Positions 24,039 to 32,442 of a DNA stretch of 64,000 nt are shown here, piece by piece (position 1 is the first letter of the stretch; each line of letters begins with the position of its first letter). The stretch lies in the NCBI GenBank assembly GCA_023701135.1, contig JAMPXP010000012.1, positions 1-64,000 of the forward strand. Reading direction: 5' to 3'. Below the pieces are notes generated by a model. The model saw only the letters and a list, made by a program, of their open reading frames with translations, had not been told where the DNA came from and did no database searches. The translations under genes and the position numbers were made by a program. The DNA is from Desulfobacula sp. Lineage in GTDB: Bacteria > Desulfobacterota > Desulfobacteria > Desulfobacterales > Desulfobacteraceae.

Positions 24039-25385
24039 TTATATTTTCCCATACTGTTTTAATTTTTTCAGCAGGGTCTTCCGGGTGATCCCCAGTTTCC
24101 GCGCCGTCTCGCTCTTATTGCCCCGGGAAGATTCCAGGGTGGACAGGATGGCCTTTTCTTCGATGCGGGAAAGGCTCACAGGGATAGATTCATCCGGTTC
24201 AAGCCGATCTTCGTTTTTTTGGGTCGAGACAAAGGAAAGATCCTCCGTACCGATATAATCGGATCTGGCCAATACCACCCCTCTTTCCACGCAGTTCATC
24301 AATTCCCGGACATTGCCCTCCCAGTCATACCGGATCATGGCATCCATGGCATCGGGTGAAAACCCCTTGATATCCCTTTTGTTCTTTTTGGAAAACAATT
24401 CCAGGAAATACAGGGCCAGGGACGGGATATCCTCTTTTCTTTTTCGCAGGGGCGGGATTTCAATGCTGACCACATTGAGGCGGTAATAGAGATCATGGCG
24501 GAACAGGCCCTCTTCCGCCATTTTCTTTAAATCCCGGTTGGTGGAGGCGATGACCCGGACATCGGTCTTGATGTTCTGGTCGCTTCCCACGGGCGTGATT
24601 TCTTTTTCCTGGATCACCCGCAACAGTTTTGCCTGCATGGCCAGGCTCATCTCGCCGATCTCGTCCAGGAGGATGCTGCCCTTGTCCGCCAGAAGAAATT
24701 TTCCCTTCCGGGTTTTGTCGGCCCCGGTAAAAGATCCTTTTTCATGACCAAACAGTTCGGACTCCAGCAGGGTTTCCGTGATGGCCGCACAATTGATCCG
24801 GACAAAGGGCTGATCCTTTCTGGGCGAATTATCATGAATGGCGGCGGATACCAGTTCCTTACCGGTGCCGGATTCTCCCACCACAAGAACATTGGCGTCC
24901 GTGGGCGCCACCATCCGGATGGTATCCAGAAGCGCCTGGATGGCCGGGCTGTTTCCGATGATATCATGGTTCAGGGATGTTTCCTTGAGCCGGATTTTCA
25001 GGGTCTGGTTTTCCGTTTTCAGATAAAGGCTTTCAAAGGCCCGTTCAATGGTTAATTTCAGCTTGTCAAAATCCAGGGGTTTGGTCAGATAGTCATAGGC
25101 TCCGATTTTCAAGGCATTCACCGCGGTCTGGACCGATGAATAGGCCGTCATGATGATCACGGGCAGGGAGGGGTTATAGGCCTTGATCTGCTGCAAGGCT
25201 TCCATGCCCGACATATGGACCATTTTCATATCCGTCAGAACCATGTCAAAGGATTTTTCCCTGACCAGGGCCACGGCCGTTGTCCCGTCGTCGGCCTCAT
25301 GGATCTCATACCCCCAGTCCGTCATCAGGGTTTTGAGCATCCTTAAATGGGCCTTGTCATCATCCACAACCAGAATTTTCTTCAT
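24039..25385 (-). CDS. Sigma-54-dependent response regulator, NtrC family (ZraR-like)
   Basis: The 448-residue protein has the canonical three-domain form. Receiver about 1-120 (KILVVDDDKAH, phospho-Asp in VLTDMKMV, Lys in TKPLD). AAA+ domain about 140-375: Walker A GESGTGKE, the sigma-54 contact loop GSFTGA (GAFTGA with A to S) and Walker B GSILLDEIGEM. C-terminal Fis-type HTH (SETARKLGITRKTLLKKLKQ). It shares a 14-bp gap with the sensor kinase gene upstream. Its target is probably the sigma-54 promoter at 27449-27464. The start is MKKILVVDDD. A start at 25403 would add six residues. Confidence 0.93.
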   Translation of the reverse strand: MKKILVVDDDKAHLRMLKTLMTDWGYEIHEADDGTTAVALVREKSFDMVLTDMKMVHMSGMEALQQIKAYNPSLPVIIMTAYSSVQTAVNALKIGAYDYLTKPLDFDKLKLTIERAFESLYLKTENQTLKIRLKETSLNHDIIGNSPAIQALLDTIRMVAPTDANVLVVGESGTGKELVSAAIHDNSPRKDQPFVRINCAAITETLLESELFGHEKGSFTGADKTRKGKFLLADKGSILLDEIGEMSLAMQAKLLRVIQEKEITPVGSDQNIKTDVRVIASTNRDLKKMAEEGLFRHDLYYRLNVVSIEIPPLRKRKEDIPSLALYFLELFSKKNKRDIKGFSPDAMDAMIRYDWEGNVRELMNCVERGVVLARSDYIGTEDLSFVSTQKNEDRLEPDESIPVSLSRIEEKAILSTLESSRGNKSETARKLGITRKTLLKKLKQYGKI

Positions 25386-25399
25386 TTTTTCCCGTCCTT

Positions 25400-27169
25400 T
25401 CACGAAACCGGCAGATTGATAATAAAACAGGTCCCCCGGCCTTTTTTGCTTTCCACACGGATATTGCCCCCCAAATTTTCAATGATGCGGTGGACAATGG
25501 AAAGCCCAAGACCGGTGCCCGTGGGACGGCCTGTCACATAGGGGTCAAAGATCTGATCCAGGAAGGCCTCGTCAATACCGGTCCCGTTATCCCGGACCCG
25601 GATCTCCACCCCATCTTTCCGGTCCGTATCCTTTACACTGACGGCCAGGGTCCCGCCCTTTTCCAAAGCGGCCACGGCATTGATGTACAGATTCAAAAGA
25701 ACCTGGTTCATCCGGTCCCCGTCGGTATGGATGAGAGTCCTGGCCGTATCGACGGCAACCTCTGTTTTGATTCCCTTTTGCTCCAGGTCATGGTGGATCA
25801 GCTTCAGGGAATGGTCGATCATCTCCCGGAGATCCACATCCTTTTTTTCCACGGCCAGGGGTTTGGCAAACTCCAGCAACTGGGTGATGGACCGGTTGAT
25901 GCGTTCCACTTCCTTCACCATGATAAGGGCCGTTTCCCTGTCATCTTCGTTTTTTTCAAAGCGTTTGCCGAAATAGGTGGCAAAGCCCTTGATGGAACTC
26001 AGGGGATTCCGGATTTCATGGGCCACCCCGGCGGCCAGTTTGCCTATGGCGGCCAGCCGTCGGTTGGTTTCCACCTGCTTTTTCAGTTCGCTGATCTGGG
26101 TCAGGTCCCGAAAAAGGAATACATAGCCGGTGATCTCATTTTCAAAGGCCCGGACAGGGGATGCCGTGACATCGAGAAAAACCCTCCGGCCGGGGGCAAT
26201 TTCAAGATTCATATCCTTGTTAACCTGTTTTTGGGAACTTTCCATTTCCCTGATCAGATCCGTCATTTCAGGAAAGGGCCGGGTAAGGTCCGGACCCAGG
26301 ATATCCCTGGCCGCCTGGTTCATGGAGGTGATGCGGTTTTCCCTGTCCATGGTCACAAGTCCCGACGGCATGTTCTGGATCACCTGGTCGGAAAAGGCCT
26401 TGACCTGGGTCAGGGATGCTCTGGCCGCCCTGTAAGCCTGGAAGGCCAGAAGTGCAATCATGCCGGCGCATCCCAGGATGAACCAGAATAAGCCCCGGAA
26501 CAGGGTCTCTTTTAAAAACCGCTCCTTGGCCAGCCTTTCCTTTTTCATGGAAAGCCCGGCAAAAATATAATGTTCCGCCGGGTCCGGCAGATCATTACGT
26601 TGATTCTCAAGATAGGGCCTGCTCCAGTCCCGGCTCTCCTGACCCTCCGGATTCTCCCGGGGCAGGTCTTCATCGTGCATCATCTGCATGGCCCTCATTC
26701 TGCCTCGGTGCATCCCTTCCCGTCGGACCGGGACAAAGCGTTTATAGACCTCAAACACCTCTCCCTCCTCGTCTGAAGGCTTGATCCTGTAAAGAATCCG
26801 GCCCGGGTCCGGGCTGAGATCTTCGGGCCGGGGCATATCCCCCATGTCTTGGCCCACCTGATCCATATCGGAATGGGCAAGGATTTTCCCTTCCCTGGAG
26901 ACGATCATCACATAGACCACTTCAGGCTGCAATGCCGTTTCAAACACCATGGCCTGGATTCTGGGCGCGCCCCAGCGCATGGTAAACATCCCTGTCCTTG
27001 TCCCGGCCTCAAAGGTCCGGATCAGGGCCGTTCCCTTTTCCAGCAATTGCTGGGTGAAAAACTCCTTTTGCCTTTCCAGCCGGTCCAGGGTCATGAAGGT
27101 AAAGATCGGCAAAAGAATCAATAAAACCCCGACCGGCAGAAGAGGTGAAACCAGTGATCGTTTTTTCAT
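25400..27169 (-). CDS. Membrane sensor histidine kinase (ZraS-like) with Met/His-rich periplasmic domain
   Basis: The 589-residue protein has a transmembrane helix at about 8-28 and another at 228-248 enclosing a periplasmic sensor domain. This domain includes a stretch rich in Met, His and Arg (GMHRGRMRAMQMMHDED, about 152-168), which could bind metal. A PAS domain follows (MPSGLVTMDRENRITSMNQA), then HisKA (GVAHEIRNPLSSIKGFA, phospho-His in AHEIRNP) and HATPase (NLYINAVAALEKGG, DNGTGI, GTGLGLSIVHR). It pairs with the downstream NtrC-type regulator. The divergent ZraP-like gene points to metal or envelope stress as the signal. Confidence 0.92.
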   Translation of the reverse strand: MKKRSLVSPLLPVGVLLILLPIFTFMTLDRLERQKEFFTQQLLEKGTALIRTFEAGTRTGMFTMRWGAPRIQAMVFETALQPEVVYVMIVSREGKILAHSDMDQVGQDMGDMPRPEDLSPDPGRILYRIKPSDEEGEVFEVYKRFVPVRREGMHRGRMRAMQMMHDEDLPRENPEGQESRDWSRPYLENQRNDLPDPAEHYIFAGLSMKKERLAKERFLKETLFRGLFWFILGCAGMIALLAFQAYRAARASLTQVKAFSDQVIQNMPSGLVTMDRENRITSMNQAARDILGPDLTRPFPEMTDLIREMESSQKQVNKDMNLEIAPGRRVFLDVTASPVRAFENEITGYVFLFRDLTQISELKKQVETNRRLAAIGKLAAGVAHEIRNPLSSIKGFATYFGKRFEKNEDDRETALIMVKEVERINRSITQLLEFAKPLAVEKKDVDLREMIDHSLKLIHHDLEQKGIKTEVAVDTARTLIHTDGDRMNQVLLNLYINAVAALEKGGTLAVSVKDTDRKDGVEIRVRDNGTGIDEAFLDQIFDPYVTGRPTGTGLGLSIVHRIIENLGGNIRVESKKGRGTCFIINLPVS

Positions 27170-27528
27170 TTTATTTTTCTTTAGTCATCCTATTATATCT
27201 TTATGGCCCAGGTTATATATGCCAAATGGGCCTAATCTTTTGAAGCAAGAAAGATACCATGGCTAAGGTCCCCTGTTTCCAGGGGAAACGGAATTTCTTC
27301 ACCCCCTCAAACCGGGTATTTTATCCACACCTGGATACAGCACCCTGTGTAAAAAGTATACAACAGGCCCTTTGCCAAAACAAGCCCGATTTCTCGAATA
27401 ATTAAAAATATCTTTATATTTCAATAAATTATAAATATTTTGGATTCATGGCACAGCCTTTGCTATCTATGAGTTCCAGACAGTGATCATAACGATCCAA
27501 CAACCAATACACCCAAATGGAGGTTATT
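27170..27528. promoter_or_regulatory. Divergent control region between the ZraS-like and ZraP-like genes
   Basis: No gene. It contains the sigma-54 promoter at 27449-27464 and, upstream of it, inverted repeats that could be enhancer sites for the NtrC-type regulator: TCCCCTG/CAGGGGA around TTTC (27269-27286) and GGCCCA/TGGGCC (27205-27210, 27227-27232). The first is about 165 bp before the promoter, a usual enhancer distance. Which repeat is the real binding site is not known. Confidence 0.55.
27449..27464 (+). promoter_or_regulatory. Sigma-54 promoter of the ZraP-like gene
   Basis: TGGCAC-N5-TTGCT, a near-perfect -24/-12 element with ten bases between the invariant GG and GC. Its gene starts 65 bp downstream, and a sigma-54 activator is encoded next door. 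Confidence 0.88.
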
Positions 27529-28017
27529 ATGAAAAAATCAATTACCATTATCAGTTCAGTCGTTTTTCTTGCTCTTTTTACCGGAAGCGTCTTTGCCTTC
27601 GGGCCCGGCATGGGCATGGGAGGAGGGTATTCCTCCTGCCGGGGATTCGGGGGAGGGGATGTCTGGGATGATCTTTCAAAGGAGCAAAAAGATGAATTAA
27701 CCACCCTTCGCCAGAAATTCATTGACGACACCTATGCCCTCAGGACTTCAATGTTTCAGAAACACCAGGAAATGAGTCTGCTCATGGAAACCTCGGCTCC
27801 TGACCGGGCCAAACTCAGCAAATTATCCGGGGAAATCCTGGACATTGAAAAGCAGTTAAACGAGAAACAGATTGATTTCATGCTGGCTGCCAAGAAAATT
27901 TCACCTGAGCTTGCCCTTGGCCAAGGCTTTGGACGGGGCCAGGGCAAATTCGGCAAACGAGGCGGCAACTGGGACTGCCCCCGCAACCCGGACGGCGGAC
28001 GCCCATACAACAACTAA
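27529..28017 (+). CDS. ZraP/Spy-like periplasmic metal-binding protein
   Basis: The 162-residue protein starts MKKSITIISSVVFLALFTGS with a cleavable signal peptide ending near AFG. A Gly/Met-rich segment follows (GPGMGMGGGYSSC), then a helical LTxxQ-type core (DDLSKEQKDELTTLRQKFID and later KLSKLSGEILDIEKQLNEK) and a Gly/Arg/Asn-rich tail. These traits match ZraP, a zinc-binding chaperone of the periplasm, and the Spy/CpxP group. GGAGG precedes the ATG. It is transcribed from a sigma-54 promoter and ends at a strong terminator, so it is a single-gene output of the two-component system next to it. Confidence 0.85.
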   Translation: MKKSITIISSVVFLALFTGSVFAFGPGMGMGGGYSSCRGFGGGDVWDDLSKEQKDELTTLRQKFIDDTYALRTSMFQKHQEMSLLMETSAPDRAKLSKLSGEILDIEKQLNEKQIDFMLAAKKISPELALGQGFGRGQGKFGKRGGNWDCPRNPDGGRPYNN

Positions 28018-28036
28018 GATCTGAACAAAAATCCGC

Positions 28037-28074
28037 AACGAGCCCGGAAGCCTCCCCCTGCTTCCGGGCTCGTT
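28037..28074 (+). terminator. 15-bp stem-loop terminator after the ZraP-like gene
   Basis: Arms 28037-28051 and 28060-28074 are exact complements with an 8-nt loop. The second arm runs into TTTTATT. It lies 20 bases after the stop. On the other strand it directly follows the FAH-family gene, so it may serve both convergent genes. Confidence 0.88.
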
Positions 28075-28881
28075 TTATTCCTCGGACCCCACCTCGTTTT
28101 TCAACACCCCGATATGCGCTATCCGTGTTTCCAGTAGATCTCCCGGCTTTAAATAGACCGGCGGTTTCCGGGTGAATCCCACTCCGGACGGCGTGCCCGT
28201 CAGAATCAAAGTGCCCGGTAAAAGAGTGGTGGATTCGGACAGATAGGCGATAATCCGGGCCACGGAAAAAATCATGTCCCGGGTATTGCTTTTCTGCAGG
28301 GTCTCCCCATTCAGCACACATTCGATATCCAGGTTGTCCGGGTCCGGCAGTTCATCGGGGGTCACGATCCAGGGGCCAAAGGGACAGAAGGTGTCAAAGC
28401 TCTTTCCCCTGATCCATTGGTTGCCGCCGGCATGCATCTGCCACCGCCGGGCCGATACGTCATTGGCGCAGGTATAGCCCAGGACAACATCCAGGGCCTT
28501 TTCCACCGGAACATTCCGGGCCGCTCTTTTGATGACCACGGCCAGTTCGGCCTCGTAATCCACTTCCGGACCCCGTGTGCAGCAGGCGGGAATCCGGATT
28601 TTCTCCAAGTGGGCCGCGGCTGCTCCGGGATTTTTCATGAACAGGACCGGGTATTCCGGCAGGTCCAGCCCGGCCTCCTCTGCATGGAGACGGTAATTGA
28701 GGCCGATACACAGGATGGCCGCAGGGTCCACGGGGGGTAAAAACCGGAGAACCGGTTTTCTTGTCCCGGTCTTCGTAAAACTTGAAAAAATATCACCGTC
28801 GATGACGGCTGCGCTTTTGCCGTCAAAACCACACCCCGTATAAATCCGGTGGTCATCGCCTTCAAATCTAAGGATTTGCAT
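28075..28881 (-). CDS. Fumarylacetoacetate hydrolase-family protein
   Basis: The 268-residue protein has the FAH fold: CIGLNYRLHAEEAG, FMKNPGAAA, the metal-binding EVDYEAELAVVI (acidic residues), GYTCANDVSARRWQ, KSFDTFCPFGPWIV and TLILTGTPSGVGF. Family members include 2-hydroxyhepta-2,4-diene-1,7-dioate isomerases, acylpyruvases and oxaloacetate decarboxylases. The exact substrate is not predictable. The ATG at 28881 has AAAGGAAAT just before it. An upstream start at 28944 lacks such a site and would run into the promoter of the divergent gene. It is monocistronic. Confidence 0.88.
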   Translation of the reverse strand: MQILRFEGDDHRIYTGCGFDGKSAAVIDGDIFSSFTKTGTRKPVLRFLPPVDPAAILCIGLNYRLHAEEAGLDLPEYPVLFMKNPGAAAAHLEKIRIPACCTRGPEVDYEAELAVVIKRAARNVPVEKALDVVLGYTCANDVSARRWQMHAGGNQWIRGKSFDTFCPFGPWIVTPDELPDPDNLDIECVLNGETLQKSNTRDMIFSVARIIAYLSESTTLLPGTLILTGTPSGVGFTRKPPVYLKPGDLLETRIAHIGVLKNEVGSEE

Positions 28882-28966
28882 ATTTCCTTTCCCCTGGTAA
28901 TCCGATATAGTGCTACAAACTGATTTGTATTGTATTAAAACCATTATCCCGAAAGATCAAGGCCCT

Positions 28967-29842
28967 GTGACCCGAAATCCTGAAATCCTATTCCACGGAC
29001 TGGCTGCAAAAAAAGCAGATCTGATCCTCCTGGTTCTGGCCTCCCAGCACATTGAAACCCGAGTTGAAAAAGAAGGGCGGCTCTTTCATATCCTGGTGGA
29101 TCCCGGTGACAGGGAAAAGGCCATGGTCATGGTTCAGGCCTATTACCGGGAGAACAGATTCCCCAACCTTGGGCGGGCAATTCAGGATTTCAGCATCAGC
29201 CCCTTCACATCCGTCCCGGCCTTCATGATCATGGTGCTCCTTACGGCCATCCATCTTCTTTGCCTGCACTACCCTATCCACGAAGCCATGGTCCTCCGGT
29301 ACGGCTCCTCCTCTCTTTTCATCCGCCAGGGAGAAAATTACAGGGCCATCACCGCCCTTTTTCTGCATGCCGATGCAGGGCATCTGTTGGGAAACCTGGC
29401 CGGCATCCTCATTTTCGGGGCCCCCTTCATCCGCCTGGCCGGATTCGGGACCGGGCCCTTTATGCTGCTTTTGACCGGAACCCTGGGCAATCTCATGACG
29501 GCCGGGCTTTACCGGACGGCCCACCTCTCCATCGGGGCCTCCACCTCGGTCATGGGGGCCGCAGGCCTTCTCACGGCTTTTCAGATGACCCGGAAACCAA
29601 AATACCTTTCCCTGGACACCGTCATCCCCCTCATTGCCGGGGCCACCCTGGTGGGGCTTCTCAGTCAGGGAGAACGAACCGATGTGTCCGCCCATATCTT
29701 TGGCTTCCTAAACGGATTTCTCCTGGGCTTTGTCTTCTTTCCCCTGAACCGGACCATCACCTCTCCTTTGAAAGAGCCCCTGGCGCTTCTGATCACAATC
29801 CTGATCCTTATATCCTCGGTTTTATCCGGGATTTTTCGATGA
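28967..29842 (+). CDS. Rhomboid-family intramembrane serine protease
   Basis: About 100 N-terminal cytoplasmic residues precede six to seven membrane helices. Rhomboid hallmarks are RAITALFLHADAGHLLGN (about 125-142), the catalytic serine in GASTSVMGAAG and the catalytic histidine in HIFGFLNGFLLG. These enzymes cut transmembrane substrates inside the bilayer. A GTG at 28967 preceded by AAGG is taken as the start (291 residues). A GTG at 28910 would add 19 residues but leave only 28 bp to the divergent FAH-family gene. The target substrate is unknown. Confidence 0.87.
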   Translation: MTRNPEILFHGLAAKKADLILLVLASQHIETRVEKEGRLFHILVDPGDREKAMVMVQAYYRENRFPNLGRAIQDFSISPFTSVPAFMIMVLLTAIHLLCLHYPIHEAMVLRYGSSSLFIRQGENYRAITALFLHADAGHLLGNLAGILIFGAPFIRLAGFGTGPFMLLLTGTLGNLMTAGLYRTAHLSIGASTSVMGAAGLLTAFQMTRKPKYLSLDTVIPLIAGATLVGLLSQGERTDVSAHIFGFLNGFLLGFVFFPLNRTITSPLKEPLALLITILILISSVLSGIFR

Positions 29843-29955
29843 GCGTCTGAATTCATTTTTTTTTAAGGCCTGAATATGATAAGGATCTTATCTGGTCTTA
29901 CGATTTGATTTATTAATATTTACCATACCAGTATTGCTGAATATGGGAGGAAGAT

Positions 29956-32430
29956 ATGAAAAAAACAACCCCGAACGTCCTGATCCTGGGGGGCGGTGTT
30001 ACCGGAATGTCGGCGGCCCGGACCCTTGGCGACCGGGATATCGTTATCCATCTAGTGGAAAAAGAAAATTCCCTTGGCGGCCACGCGGCCAAATGGTCCT
30101 GCATGGCAACCCATACCTGCGAGAACTGCGGTGCCTGCCTGAGTATTGAGGCCGCAGACCAGGCTCAACACCAGAAAAACCTGAAACTGCACCTCAATAC
30201 CCGGGTCCGGGGCATTGAAAAAAAAGATTCCGGTTATGAAGTGGTTCTTGAAAATAAAGAATCCTTCACCGTTCAAAAGATCATCATGGCCACGGGCTTT
30301 TCCCCCTTTGACCCCCAGAAATCCCCGTCCCTTCATCATGGAAACTGCCCCGGAGTCATCACCACGGCGGAGCTGAACACCCTGCTCCGGGAAGAGTCCC
30401 TTTCCTCCCTTCTCAAGGGCAAACCGAATCCGAAAATCGCCTTTATCCAGTGCGTGGGCTCCCGGAACAGGGAACAGGGACGGGATTACTGCTCCCAGGT
30501 CTGCTGCAAAATATCCATGCGCCATGCCCATAAGCTGACCCATCTCTATCCCGAGGCCCAAATCACGCTTTTTTACATGGACCTCCAGCTCATCGGGAAA
30601 GAGATCAGAACCTTTTACAACGGGCTTTCCAAGACCATTTCCCTGGTCCAGGGCCTTCCTGCAGAAATCCTGGAACACCCGGAGACCCATCAGCCAACCC
30701 TTGTGACGGAGGACAAGACAACCCAGTCCAGGGTCTCCCAATCCTTTGACCTCGTTGTTCTCTCCGTGGGCCTGGAACCCTCGGACACCCTGGAAAAAAC
30801 AGCCCGGATCCTGGGCCTGACCCCCAACTCCTGGGGATTTTTCAATACCGATACGGCCCTTGTGCCGCAAGACATCATCCCGGCCGGGTGCGCCGCGGGC
30901 CCCAAAGACATCCTGTCCTCTCAACAGGAAGGAAGAATCGCCGCCCAAAAGGTCATGGAAGAGCTGGGCCTGGATACCGGAGCCAAAGCCCCGGTGGCCT
31001 TGTTCGGAGAAGGCCTTGAGGCGGAGCAGGCCGCCCAGACCCTGGCCTCAAAGGGATATCCGGCCTATCTGTTCGGAAAGGGCGCAAGCCTTTCAGAGAG
31101 CAGTCCTGTGATCCTTCTTAAAGACAGCCGCCTGATTTCCGTGGCCGGAACCGCAGGCCGGTTTTCCCTGCGGTATGAATCCTCAGGCCAAACCCGGCAA
31201 TTGGAATGCACGGCCATTGTTGCTGCGGCCCGGCCCATGGAATCCCCCACCGCAATAAAGGGACCGGCCCATAAGGTTTTCAGCCTGGACGAATTTGAAC
31301 AGGCCCTGGAAAAAACCCCTGACACCTGCCCGGAAAATGCCGTCATCCTCCTGGATTATTCCGGCCCCGAGCATAAAGCCCCGGCCAGACTGGCGCTGAA
31401 CCTGGCCCTCAAAGCCAGATCCGCGGACAAGACCATTTCCCTGATCATGAACCAGATGCTGGTCCACGGCGCCCTGGGCCAACGGCTTTACGACGAGGCC
31501 CGGCGCAAGGGCGTTGATTTTTTCCGGTATGAAACCCGGGATGATCTTCAGATAGAGGACTCGGGGACGGGATTCCGGATAAAGCTGAAGGAAGCCACCC
31601 TGCCCGCCATCTTACTGGATCTGTCCTTTAACGCCCTGGTCCTTCCCAAGTCCCTTGCACCGGCCAAAGAATTTGCAGCCCTGGCCGGTCTTTTGCGGCA
31701 GCCCCTGGACAAGGAGGGTTTTCTTCAATGGGCCAATACCCGCCACCGCCCCACCCGGAGCCTTCGCAAAGGCATCTTTTTTGCCGGGACCGGCCATGAC
31801 GACACAGACCCGGATGACCTGACCCGTGAGCTGGATGAAATCGCCTCTTTCCTGGCGGCCCAGGATTTAACCCCACCGGACCCCGGGGTTGAGATCAACC
31901 AGAAAAAATGCGCCCAATGCCTGACCTGTATCCGGATCTGCCCCCACGGCGCCATTGTCATGAATGACAAAAGCCGGCCCCAGATTGTGCCGGAGTCCTG
32001 TTTCTCCTGCCATCTGTGCGTGTCCAACTGCCCGGCCTATGCCATTGAATCCAGGACCATGGCCAATGAACAGGTGGCGGGCCTGGTCCAAAAAGACAGG
32101 ACCACGGTCTTTGCCTGTGAGCGTTCCGCCGCCCTGGCCGCAGGAAAACTCTCCCTGCCGGACCATGTAACCCTGATCCCCATCCCCTGCGCCTGCCGGA
32201 TCAGCACCGACATCATTCTCAAAGCCCTTTTAAACGGCGCCTCCAGGGTCATTGTCAGTGGCTGCCACCCGGAAAACTGCCGGTCCCACGAGGGTGACAA
32301 GACGGCCGGCGACAGTGTTCAAAGGGTTCTGGCCCTGCCCGGCGTGGCCCGGGACAGGGTGTTGTGGGAACCTGTGGCCGCCAATGAGACCCGGAAATTT
32401 GAACATCTGATTTTCTCAGCAACAGAATAA
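29956..32430 (+). CDS. HdrA-MvhD fusion flavoprotein
   Basis: The 824-residue protein starts with an HdrA domain: ILGGGVTGMSAARTL FAD motif, CENCGACLS (about 50-58), ATGFSPFDP, FIQCVGSRN and DYCSQVCCKIS. After a second, degenerate oxidoreductase-like half, two [4Fe-4S] motifs follow (CAQCLTCIRICPHG, CFSCHLCVSNCPAY, about 652-698). The last 120 residues resemble MvhD (CACRISTDIILKALLNGA, GCHPENC), but the first MvhD Cys motif is reduced to a single Cys in FACERS. Its partner is the HdrCB-type gene 12 bp downstream. No hydrogenase or formate dehydrogenase is adjacent, so the electron donor is open. GGAGG is near the start. Confidence 0.9.
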   Translation: MKKTTPNVLILGGGVTGMSAARTLGDRDIVIHLVEKENSLGGHAAKWSCMATHTCENCGACLSIEAADQAQHQKNLKLHLNTRVRGIEKKDSGYEVVLENKESFTVQKIIMATGFSPFDPQKSPSLHHGNCPGVITTAELNTLLREESLSSLLKGKPNPKIAFIQCVGSRNREQGRDYCSQVCCKISMRHAHKLTHLYPEAQITLFYMDLQLIGKEIRTFYNGLSKTISLVQGLPAEILEHPETHQPTLVTEDKTTQSRVSQSFDLVVLSVGLEPSDTLEKTARILGLTPNSWGFFNTDTALVPQDIIPAGCAAGPKDILSSQQEGRIAAQKVMEELGLDTGAKAPVALFGEGLEAEQAAQTLASKGYPAYLFGKGASLSESSPVILLKDSRLISVAGTAGRFSLRYESSGQTRQLECTAIVAAARPMESPTAIKGPAHKVFSLDEFEQALEKTPDTCPENAVILLDYSGPEHKAPARLALNLALKARSADKTISLIMNQMLVHGALGQRLYDEARRKGVDFFRYETRDDLQIEDSGTGFRIKLKEATLPAILLDLSFNALVLPKSLAPAKEFAALAGLLRQPLDKEGFLQWANTRHRPTRSLRKGIFFAGTGHDDTDPDDLTRELDEIASFLAAQDLTPPDPGVEINQKKCAQCLTCIRICPHGAIVMNDKSRPQIVPESCFSCHLCVSNCPAYAIESRTMANEQVAGLVQKDRTTVFACERSAALAAGKLSLPDHVTLIPIPCACRISTDIILKALLNGASRVIVSGCHPENCRSHEGDKTAGDSVQRVLALPGVARDRVLWEPVAANETRKFEHLIFSATE

Positions 32431-32442
32431 AGGATACTCCCC

